Below, one piece after another: positions 55,480 to 64,000 of a stretch of DNA of 64,000 nucleotides. This stretch comes from Solen grandis (lineage: Eukaryota > Mollusca > Bivalvia > Adapedonta > Solenidae). Under the pieces are notes generated by a model. It saw only the letters and a list, made by a program, of their open reading frames with translations, did not search any database and was not told the DNA's origin. Numbering within the stretch: the first letter of the stretch is position 1; the number at the start of each line of letters is the position of its first letter. Made by a program: the position numbers and the translations under genes. Where the stretch lies: NCBI GenBank assembly GCA_021229015.1, contig CM037788.1, positions 39,394,024 to 39,458,023 of the forward strand, in the 5' to 3' direction.

Positions 55480-58349
55480 ATAATCCGAAAACAAAAGATG
55501 ATTTGCAGAACGGGGATTAAAGCCAATTAAGCCATACGTGTTATATATGACGCCGATGTCCATGGGACGCACGTGGTTGCGTATGTAAAGGTTGTCGTCG
55601 CCCAGTACGGGAAACGGTATTTCATGATCTTATCTACCAATGCGCAATGGTCCAAGCAATAAATCGAACCGCTGAAGCTGACGAAATCAACATTGCTGAT
55701 CTGCGAAGCGAATATCAAGGTCAGTGCTACCGGGGCTTCAATTTGTCATCTTTAATTTGATTGTAACAGTAGACTTTTTAAAAATGACTGATGTCGCAAT
55801 TGTTTTAATGCTACGTAAAGAAGACCTGAAGGTGTTATAGACGTGATTTTTTTTCATGTTTTTTTTATCAAAAGTAGGTCAAGGGTCAAGGTCAAGGTCA
55901 ACTGCACAATGTAAGCAACTGTCCAAATATTGAGGCAATCAAATAAAGCACATAAAAGTTATAGCAGCTTAACCAAAAAGTAAACCTGTCCAGACGCCGC
56001 CTTTTTTTATCAAAAAGAAGGTCAACAGTTAAGATCTCAAGCTAAACTGCATAATGTAAAGACCCATCCACTTTAACAAATGTTCAAATATTGAAGGAAT
56101 CAAATGAAGGACATAGAAATAATGATAGTTTTTTTTTGTGTGTTTTTTTTAAAGTCAACCCGAGCGGGCGCCCGAATATCATTGAAAAACCTGTCCTCCG
56201 ATTAATACCTCGGGAGCCACGTGGTCACATAAGATTTCGTGAATATTTAGATTTTCTATCACCAGTGCAAGCTGCCAAGTGATTATAGAGCGTCCGCCCC
56301 GTAACCGGAGGATCGGTCATGGGTTCGATACCCGGACGCGACATACCAAAGTTGTTGATTCCTAGTGTTTAGCAATCAGCATATAAATGCTGCTTAGCCA
56401 TTCGTTTGGAATGTGACCAACTGTGACCGAGTTTGGTATTATGCCACTTGCAAACAAATCACATCTTTACTTTTGTGATGAATGTCAGCAGACATATTTT
56501 TTTCATGAGTACCACTTTCAGTCTTTAATATAATATTTATGCACTTAATATAACTGAAAAATAGTTCCGTTTCTGATCTCCCGACCGACCCCCTTTTTAA
56601 CTACCGACCGGTCACCCTAAAGTGTTTTTTTTTCTTTGTAGGGGTAGGGTATCAATAATAAAAATAATTCAAGGGAGACAACTCCCTCCTTAGTGACGAA
56701 AAGAAAAAAAAACGGAGATGATTTGTCGTTCTTAATTTGACCATAGACATGTTCACCAACATATGTCTGTGATTTGACCCACAGTTAAATCACACAGACA
56801 TTCCAAATTTGGAGAGGGATATTAATATGATGTTCTATTCTTTTGGCTGTTATTAACTATTTGATAGATCTACTTAAACATATTTTTTAACGCTCCCGGT
56901 CTCAAGAAGAATATTACGATAAAAGCCGAAGTATTCCGTTTACAAGTCGTAACATTGATGTCATTTTCTAGGACAGAGTCCTATATTTTGAAGGAACATT
57001 TCTAAGCATTCTATCAACTGCTGCAGTGTAGTATCAGATTTTGAGGTAGGTGCTTTTTATATCAACAATTTTTAACCACGACTATTTCATTCCATAAATA
57101 GAAACATTCTCAATTGTAACAATTATAATTGTTACCGGTTTTAACTTTTCTGTACTTATTTCTTCTCTCTATCCCATTGAATGCATTTCATTACATGTAT
57201 CGTGTTGAACGTATGCCAGTAATTTAAATTATTTTTACATTTATTCATTATAATCATTTTTATAGCTCTTTTTTTCTAAGATTGGTCCACCCTGTGTTCA
57301 CTATAGAGATTTCTTCCAAACCCTATTTATTATTCTGAGATTTTTTTCTTTCATTATACAGATCATGAATGTATTTTTAATCTTACATGATATATGAAAT
57401 AATACCACTTCTGGTTTTGTAATTGTAAAAATTAGCATTCATAGTACTTTATATCCATATTTATAATTAAAGTTGTGAAAAAGAATAAAAGAAAAAAAGG
57501 GAAAGAAAGAAGTAAGAAATTAGTGATTTAGATTGACTGAGCTGCACATAGAGAGGCTGTCATACCCATTATAATTTAGCCTGAGCTCTTATTTTCCTCA
57601 GGGTCTTTCTATAGCAGTAAAGATAACCCTGCTTCAAGATCTATGTATATAAGACAACACAGTATAATTCAGGATTATTTTAAATAATGGCTAATCAGTG
57701 CATTAAGCACATATAAATTTTGCACCAAAGTTATCCCCTCCCAAAGTATTTGTTAAAGATTCTTGGACATAAAAAGAGAGGTGAATATTTTTCATTGATT
57801 TATGGAAGAGTGTGGTTGGTCACTCAGTATTTCAGTGAATATATAGCTAGCTCATGGGTATACAACAAATGTAAATTAAAAGCAGATATTAAACTCATAA
57901 TGAAAATCTATGTACAGAGTGATTGATAGAATACACAAGTCACAACAGGAAAGATAATGAGTAGGCACTCCTTTAAGTGAAAGGCTGAAAGGTTTGAGAA
58001 CATTTTCAAACTCTTATACATAGAGATAAACTGACACCAATTACTACACAGATGCTGCCATTTACCTTAAGGAGGAGGGGGGTTCCAACAGCAATAAGTT
58101 GTTATATATTGGCCAACTATGAAAAAATTACCATGCATAGCCTATTATGTAATTCTGAAATAAATTCACTGTGTGTGTGTGTGTGTGGGTTCCAATTTTC
58201 CAGGTGAGGTTAGGGGTTTCTTTTCTTCTTTACTCATAGTATAATAGCCAAATCCAAAGAGGTCATGACCCCAACCCCCACCGTACCCCTCTGGATCTGC
58301 GCATGTTCTACCTGAATATATTTTTGACTTGCATGTTTGATTGCAGACA
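55480..58349. other. Intergenic sequence upstream of the pirin gene
   Basis: A GC-richer, exon-like patch at about 55530-55725 is open in several frames but unassigned. GTCAAGGTCAAGGTCA repeats lie at about 55870-56050. AT-rich sequence follows to about 58070. A GT microsatellite at about 58171-58188. A 5' untranslated exon of the pirin gene may lie here, unseen. Confidence 0.4.
56285..56345 (+). repeat. tRNA-like SINE head
   Basis: TAGAGCGTCCGCCCCGTAACC (anticodon loop would read CGT, Thr-like) is followed by GGGTTCGATACCC, a perfect B box. The 5' acceptor stem and D arm are decayed and a non-tRNA tail follows, so this is a SINE rather than a working tRNA gene. Confidence 0.55.
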
Positions 58350-58479
58350 ATGGCGCCTAGGTCTGTATCGCAGGTGCACAATCCCAAGATGCAGCGGGAA
58401 GGTGGGGGGTTCATTGTGCGACGTGTCATCGGAGGGGTGGTTAGAGACTGCGACCCTTTTCTGATGTTGGACCATTTTG
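58350..58479 (+). CDS. PIR: Pirin-family protein, first coding exon
   Basis: Start of a pirin, an iron-binding bicupin. In vertebrates pirin is a nuclear NF-kB co-regulator, and bacterial relatives have quercetinase activity. The ATG at 58350 has a good context (ACAATGGCG) and follows TTTGATTGCAG, so a 5' untranslated exon probably precedes it. The exon encodes GGGFIVRRVIGGVVRDCDPF and MLDHF, matching the family start (VRR.IG...L...DPFLLLD.F). Donor GTATCT after 58479, phase 1. Five exons of the gene are in the window, all frame-consistent, and the 3' part lies beyond the right edge. It could be a paralogue rather than the strict orthologue of vertebrate PIR. Confidence 0.88.
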
Positions 58480-58568
58480 GTATCTTTTGTCAAATATTAT
58501 AATTTTTAATCTTTATGGCCAGCCCTTGCAAGTGGTCAGAACATCCACTGGTGATGGGCTTGATCTTA

Positions 58569-58798
58569 TTAACCTGTTACTTCATGAATATTCATGTACA
58601 AATTTATGACTTCATGAATATTGATTAACTGAACTTTAAGTGGTATATGAAACAGTGGATTTTCCTTTGCTCTGCAGACTGTGTATAATCTGATCTACAA
58701 ACAGAGAAAACCCAGGTCAGACATATAGGAGCTGTCTGACCTGGGTTTGCTTGCTTTGCTTATATGTCTAAATGAGACTATATGGAGTAAAGGGTTAA
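58569..58798 (+). mobile_element. TTAA miniature element, family 2
   Basis: TTAACCTGTTACTTCATGAAT at the left and GAGTAAAGGGTTAA at the right. The interior has an inverted pair CCCAGGTCAGACA / TGTCTGACCTGGG. Confidence 0.65.
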
Positions 58799-59118
58799 GT
58801 CGATGTCAGTTTTCAGTCATGTTTTAACTTAAAAATCCTTTAATTTAGCTGTTTTCATTGGTATATATAATAAGGATACTGAAAAGTTTAGCTGTGGCCA
58901 GTGCTAAGATGATTTGACAAGCAGATGAACTACCGGTAACTGTAAACCAATTTTACCCGAAGTTGGTAGTTAAAAAATTCAGTTTTTGTGTGTATTTCAG
59001 TCTGGTATAGCATTTTTTTGGCTGGGTTCAATTTTGAAACATTTTAAACTTACAGATACATGCAAAATGCAAAGGAAATGCAAACTTAAAACAGATAAAC
59101 TAATTTTATGTTTAACAG
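58799..59118. other. Pirin intron 1, no feature seen
   Basis: AT-rich, nothing recognised. Confidence 0.3.
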
Positions 59119-59371
59119 CTAGACTTGACTATTTGAGTTTACCGTGGCTTGGATAGTATTTCAGTCATATAGCGACGTCCAGCTAATTACAGGTGGAGGA
59201 AGACCCCGAATGCACGGAGGCATCCTGGTAGAACCACCAACCTACCACAAGCCAGCTGGAAGGCTGCCTCTTTTGAAAATCCGAATGACCCTGCCGGGAT
59301 TCGAACCCACACAGTGAGTGGCTGAGTGAGTGTTAAAGTTATCGGCTTTACCCTCTTGGCCACGGAGGCCC
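59119..59371 (-). repeat. tRNA-derived SINE
   Basis: Second copy of the SINE at 24976-25226. On the minus strand GGCCTCCGTGGCCAAGAGGG and GGGTTCGAATCCC (A and B boxes), then the same body ending in TGACTGAAATACTATCC. Confidence 0.75.
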
Positions 59372-59903
59372 CTTAACAGCTAGTATCATGACAATTGGCT
59401 TGATACAGTGGTGTAGCAATGTATCGGTCTCAATAAGAAATTTCAAATAACTGAAAACTCTTTGATAAATCATGTAATTAAAAAACTGTTTTAGAAAATT
59501 TGAACAAGATTAGTGATAAAAAACAAAAGTTTGTGATGAAAGCTGTACTGTTGTTTTTCCACTTCAAAGTTTCTTGTTTTTGTCATGAAATATTTTCCCA
59601 TACTAATGCCTTTTGTGTGGCATCCTGCCACCTTTGTATGCATAAAAAGTTATCAGATGACTTAATATAAATATGATTAGTTTTATGTTAAACCCACTTC
59701 CATTTGACCCCATTTCCCCAAATGAACTCAAGTTGTATCTCATTATGCATGAAAACCCCTTTTTCCTCTGTGTATCATAATGATGAAATACAATGTAGAA
59801 ATAAGAATGGGTTTCCAGACAAGAGTATATTTTGAAGCATAACAGACAATTTCATAACACTGCAGTTTGAAATCTTTTAATTAAATATTCAGAAAATCAG
59901 AAC
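59372..59903. other. Pirin intron 1, no feature seen
   Basis: AT-rich, nothing recognised. Confidence 0.3.
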
Positions 59904-60111
59904 TTAACCCTTTTGCTCATAGAGGACACCATGAAAAGACCTATGCGAACAGCATAAAACCAGATCGGCCTGTGAGTAACTCCTCAGTGGTCTGGAAATG
60001 AGGATTTTGTAATTAAATTTGGTAAGGTTTTAATGTGGTTTTCTGCAGATCAGGCTTAATGTGATACCTAATGAGTGCGTCAAAATGAGTCTGTATGAGG
60101 GAAAGGGTTAA
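59904..60111 (+). mobile_element. TTAA miniature element, family 1, hairpin arm deleted
   Basis: TTAACCCTTTTGCTCATA and TATGAGGGAAAGGGTTAA. At the apex GTGAGTAACTC joins CTCAGTGG, with the second arm missing. Confidence 0.85.
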
Positions 60112-60340
60112 TTATATAAACTATTAGGGGGTTTGAGGAGCTGAGAGGCTGGTCAAAAACCATTTACAGTTGAACCTGTATTAGCGACCACCGGTATTAA
60201 GCCTTCAGCCTGTATTTAGCTGTCAGTTTTAATATTACTACCATTTTGTGATATGTATAACCTTCATTTAGTGACCTCCTATGTCAAGGGGTCACCGCTT
60301 AAGACAGATTTGACTGTATACTTTACCAATTATATTTCAG

Positions 60341-60463
60341 GCCCTGTGGAGCATGGTCCCGGGGAGGCCATTGGAGCTCCGGACCACCCCCACCGGGGGT
60401 TCGAGACTGTGACCTACATGATCCAGGGCGAGACACATCACCAGGACTCAGCTGGAAACTCCG
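60341..60463 (+). CDS. PIR: Pirin-family protein, second coding exon
   Basis: 123-bp exon between acceptor TATATTTCAG and donor GTAAAC, phase 1 to phase 1. It encodes the pirin signature [19 protein letters not shown], then HHQDSAGNS. The two histidines of DHPHRG correspond to the first two iron ligands of human pirin (His56 and His58). It is the most diagnostic exon of the gene. Confidence 0.95.
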
Positions 60464-61699
60464 GTAAACAAAGAAAAGTGGCATGTTTTTAACAATTAAA
60501 ACGTTGCGTCTCAAAAATTCAGATTTTAAAATTTTGAGATATTGAAGTTGGATTTTATGGAAAACATGCTAAATATATTTGTTTGTGCAACATTCCTATT
60601 CTCTCTGTCAGTAGATAAAAGAGTTCTATAAAAAAAATCAACTTTTTAAGTCGAGGAAAATCATAATTTGAGGTGTTTTGAGAAAAGTAGGCCAAGTGAT
60701 CAGTGGTCACAGGAAATGTAAGAATTATGACCAGTGTAACTCAATCATAAAAATGTGTTAAAGATCCAAACCATTGTACCATGTTAAACTTTATTGCATT
60801 GTAATTTAATTACAATGATGAACAAATTCATGTGGTGTATGAATCTGCATTTTTAATGAGTTGTTCCATATGAAAATTGTTCAGACATTCCAAAGCACAA
60901 AGCACTTGGTCCAATTCCACCAACAATTTTTAGTTAACGCTGAGTAAAACTTAAATACTTAAGGGCAAATTTAATTAATAAAAATACCCATATTTTTTAT
61001 TTCTTAACAATTAATGTTAGTTATTAAGGTAATAATTCATTTCAGCTTAGTCATGTACTTGAGCATTTCATAAAAAAAGTAATGGTGGAATGTGTATTTT
61101 ACCTAGTTTAAGAATTTAAGTATTACATGTATATACATCCTTAGTGCTAAGTATTGTTGATGGAATTGAACCTGGTCAAAATCGGGCAGCATAGAGTAGG
61201 AATGGAACAGATGTATTCAAATAGACAAACATGTTATCAAATAGCTACTCTGAGATCATAGATAGTCAATGGTTGATCTGGTTAACACAAAAGAACACTT
61301 GGTATTGTTTGTGATGCTGTTTTTGAGCAGTTGCCTTAGTCATGGATTTAATTTTGGGGCTTGAATTTTCTCTGCTATTTACTGTTAATATTCTGTATTC
61401 TGTTTCATTATGATATGTTAAAGATTTTAACCTCATGAATATTCATGTTCAAGTTTGACTTGATGAATTTTAATTTGCTGAACTTAAAATGGTATAATAA
61501 ACAATATATATGTATATATACAGCTATATTGTCAATGCCAAAATTTTAATGTTTTCCCAATTTGAATGAAAGAAAATCCCATTAAATACCCAAAGGTAGT
61601 TTATATAAATAGCATATGTTGATAAGCTGATCAAGATATCCTTTTAATTAATTCCCTATACCTGCCATAATTCCTTGACACATTTTCCCAATTTCTAAT
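60464..61699. other. Pirin intron 2, no feature seen
   Basis: AT-rich. A family 2 fragment (ACCTCATGAATATTCATG) lies at about 61430-61450. Nothing else recognised. Confidence 0.35.
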
Positions 61700-62036
61700 A
61701 TCTTCCTAAGTCCTTTTCACCAAACAGTCTGTTAAGACAGCTTCTCCTAAGCCCTGTTCATCAACTGGTCTCTTAAGACAGGTTCTCCTAAGTCCTGTTC
61801 ACCAACTGGTCTCTTAAGACAGGTTTTCCTAAGTCCTGTTCACAACAGGTCTCTTAAGACAGGTTCTCCTAAGTCCTGTTCATCAACTGGTCTCTTAAGA
61901 CAGGTTCTCCTAAGTCCTGTTCACCAAACAGTCTCTTAAGACAGGTTCTCCTAAGTCCTGTTCATCAACTGGTCTCTTAAGACAGGTTCTCCTAAGTCCT
62001 GTTCATCAACTGGTCTCTTAAGACAGGTTTGACTGT
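61700..62036 (+). repeat. 41-bp minisatellite in pirin intron 2
   Basis: About eight units of GTCTCTTAAGACAGGTTCTC / CTAAGTCCTGTTCATCAACTG. The array ends 24 bp before the acceptor of the next exon. Each unit contains TCTCTTAAGACAG-GTT, which resembles a 3' splice site. Confidence 0.9.
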
Positions 62037-62060
62037 ATTACCACCTCTTACTTTGGACAG

Positions 62061-62197
62061 GGACCCTGGGGCCAGGGTGGGTGCAGTGGATGACAGCTGG
62101 TAGTGGGGTCGTGCACTCAGAGATGCCGTCAGAGAAGTTGATCAAACATGGCGGGAAGATGGAAGGCTTTCAGTTGTGGGTCAATCTTCCAGCAAAG
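62061..62197 (+). CDS. PIR: Pirin-family protein, third coding exon
   Basis: 137-bp exon, acceptor CTTTGGACAG, donor GTATTG, phase 1 in and phase 0 out. It encodes [20 protein letters not shown], then [14 protein letters not shown]. The His and Glu of VVHSEMP correspond to human pirin iron ligands His101 and Glu103, so all four metal ligands are kept. GFQLWVNLP is the conserved end of the N-terminal cupin. Confidence 0.95.
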
Positions 62198-62310
62198 GTA
62201 TTGTTCTACACTCCTTTTCCAAATTTTTTTTCAAGGAGGGTTTGCAAGGAATCTTCTTTGAGATCCTGTTATTATGACAGATTTTATTCTCACTAGCCCT
62301 CTTGGGCGTA

Positions 62311-62551
62311 CTTAAAAAAGTTACTGGTTTCCACTAACCCAAGCGACCCTATTTTTTTTACTGACCCTAGACTTTTTTTTGTGGTTTTCGGGCTAAATTA
62401 CAATTGGAAAGCGCTGTTTTTTTGTCAATTTCTCTAAAAAAAGAAGGTAAAAATGGAAAAAAAGTTAAAAATAAAAAAAAAAGTTCAGCCGGCCTACGGA
62501 CCCTATTTTTTTTCAGAGATGTTAGTGGAAGCAAACAACTTTTTTTTTTCT
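62311..62551. mobile_element. Miniature inverted-repeat element in pirin intron 3
   Basis: AAAAAAGTTACTGGTTTCCA.. at the left and GTTAGTGGAAGCAAACAACT..TTTT at the right form imperfect inverted ends of about 25 bp. ACCCTATTTTTTTT occurs twice inside. No coding sequence. Confidence 0.5.
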
Positions 62552-62635
62552 CCTAATAGCTAAAAGCAGCTTTTCTTTGATATCACCATAAATATTTTAG
62601 ATTTGAAAGAAAAAAAACAGACATTGTTTAAGATG

Positions 62636-62819
62636 GTGGTGATGATGATGGTGATGAAGGTGGTCATGATGATACTTTGATGGGATATGGTGGTCATTAT
62701 GATGTTGATGATGGCAATGGTGGTATTGTGGATTATGATGATTGTAATGATGGAGGTAGTTGTTGTGGTGATGATTATGATGGTGATGCCTCTGCTGCTG
62801 CTTATAATCATCATGATTA

Positions 62820-62856
<37 letters not shown>

Positions 62857-62884
62857 TTACTGATGATGATGATGATGGAGTTAC

Positions 62885-62931
<47 letters not shown>

Positions 62932-62985
62932 TTACTGATGATGATGATGATGATGGAGTTACTGATGATGATGATGATGATCTTC
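62636..62985 (+). repeat. GAT microsatellite abutting a splice acceptor
   Basis: Imperfect GAT/GGT repeats from about 62636 become pure GAT blocks separated by GGAGTTACT (62820-62980). The tract runs up to TCTTCAG at the acceptor of the exon at 62988. Confidence 0.95.
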
Positions 62986-62987
62986 AG

Positions 62988-63096
62988 GATAAGATGATAC
63001 CACCACGATATCAAGACACTCCTCCAGATAAAATACCAGGGGTAGAGACAGAAGACAAAAAGGTCAAAGTCAAGGTCATCGCAGGCCAGTCACTAG
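62988..63096 (+). CDS. PIR: Pirin-family protein, fourth coding exon
   Basis: 109-bp exon, acceptor ATCTTCAG directly after a GAT microsatellite, donor GTAAGC, phase 0 in and phase 1 out. It encodes DKMIPPRYQDTPPDKIP, then VKVKVIAGQSLG. These match the pirin linker region (DKM..P.YQ....IP) and the start of the C-terminal cupin (V.VI.GE..G). Confidence 0.92.
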
Positions 63097-63690
63097 GTAA
63101 GCTAGAGCCTCACTTTTTTTCTAGATTGTTACAACAGGACTAGTATTCCAAGTTTTGTTTTGCGTATTGGCTTACCTGAGCACTGCTAGGGCTCAGCACA
63201 AAAGGGTCGCTGAGCCCATTTATTTAGTCTGGTCCATGATTGTTGTCAATAATTGCTTATGAATATTCACTCAGAAGGTCCAGAAGTTATCAGTATATAC
63301 AATTGTAGACATTATTATTATACATTGTACACATTATTGTATACAGTATCACCTGACTTCTTAACTTTATGTTGTTGTCATGTGACCAATCTAAGATGTA
63401 AGTATTTCTTATATCTTGTTTGAAGCCATTTTCTCATGCATTATGTCCTTGATTACGTCCCTTTTTGGATATATAAGGCCTGCGGTCCACTGCTCTGGGG
63501 GAGATATCAGTGGAGCCTGTCTGCTTTTACATCATATTTTCCCATAATTGGAAACTATCATGCTTTTTTTCTCCCTTTACTTTTCTTGATATATTCTTTA
63601 GTGGACATTTCATATATTAAAATCATTGTTAATTAAATAGGACTTATTTATGGATATGATTTACCATGTCTGTATTTTTATTTCCTGTAG
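63097..63690. other. Pirin intron 4, no feature seen
   Basis: AT-rich, no repeat boundary recognised. Confidence 0.35.
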
Positions 63691-63819
63691 GTAAGAGTGC
63701 CTACATAGAGACCCGTATCCCCATCATGTACCTGGATATACATCTGTCCCCAGGGGGCACTATAACCCAACCTGTGCCACAGTCATACGACGGGTTTGTG
63801 TATGTGTGGCGGGGATCAG
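63691..63819 (+). CDS. PIR: Pirin-family protein, fifth coding exon
   Basis: 129-bp exon, acceptor TTTCCTGTAG, donor GTATGT, phase 1 to phase 1. It encodes KSAYIETRIPIMYLDIHLSP, then FVYVWRGSG, from the C-terminal cupin of pirin (family pattern T.T..YLD..L.PG..). The rest of this domain lies outside the window. Confidence 0.92.
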
Positions 63820-64000
63820 GTATGTTAAACATTACTGCTTCTTTTATAGTTGATTATACATATTTACCTACTCAGTACATTTAAAACACAGGCCTCATTT
63901 TTTCTTTGATATTTTAAAAACAAATGGATTTTCTGTGTATTTTAACCCTATGTTTTGAGATGAATGAACAAAAACATGACAAAAATCAAACCAATGGTCC

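Noticed and set aside
56285..56345. Functional tRNA-Thr gene
   Set aside because: Good B box and anticodon-like loop, but the acceptor stem and D arm do not form and a SINE-like tail follows.
62560..62814. 84-codon minus-strand frame rich in Ile and Thr
   Set aside because: Antisense reading of an imperfect GAT/GGT repeat in a pirin intron.
62817..63014. Poly-Ile/Ser frame
   Set aside because: Antisense reading of the GAT microsatellite.

Overview
The window looks like nuclear DNA of a bivalve mollusc, probably a clam-type (heterodont) one. It is AT-rich and gene-poor. Its genes are split by long GT-AG introns, and they encode animal proteins (LDL-receptor-like, kringle/PAN, pirin). Most of the rest is dispersed repeats of kinds I associate, from memory, with bivalve genomes. 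There is one assembly gap of 100 N at 21789-21888. No rRNA, functional tRNA or CRISPR locus is visible.

Four genes are seen, all incomplete. (1) Minus strand, 419-18992: five exons of a large LRP1/LRP2-like receptor (end of a YWTD propeller, an EGF-like module, five LDL-receptor class A repeats). All four exon junctions keep the reading frame. (2) Minus strand, 22553-43609: an unrecognised, probably nuclear, proline-rich protein with a likely start codon at 43609 and 3' exons missing. (3) Minus strand, 47173-53620: a probably extracellular protein with a sushi-like (CCP) domain, a kringle, a Thr/Ser-rich linker and a C-terminal PAN/apple domain ending in a stop at 47173. (4) Plus strand, 58350-63819: five exons of a pirin-family iron-binding cupin that runs off the right edge.

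Layout. 1-7.4 kb: receptor exons separated by tandem-bearing repeats. 7.4-17.8 kb: one receptor intron, swollen by a 47-bp minisatellite built from the exon's own splice-acceptor junction, a 3.3-kb terminal-inverted-repeat element inserted in it, and a tandem duplication of about 4.7 kb. 18-22 kb: last receptor exon, small repeats and the gap. 22.5-43.6 kb: the unknown gene, with introns full of TTAA-flanked miniature elements, hAT-like elements with 5-bp or 8-bp target duplications, and SINEs. 47-54 kb: the kringle gene. 58-64 kb: the pirin gene, with a minisatellite and a GAT microsatellite lying against its splice acceptors.

The four genes show no sign of functional coupling. What stands out is the repeat biology: a minisatellite that multiplies a real 3' splice site about 50 times, several sequence-unrelated repeat families that share one structural plan, and recurrent loss of one hairpin arm in a TTAA element.
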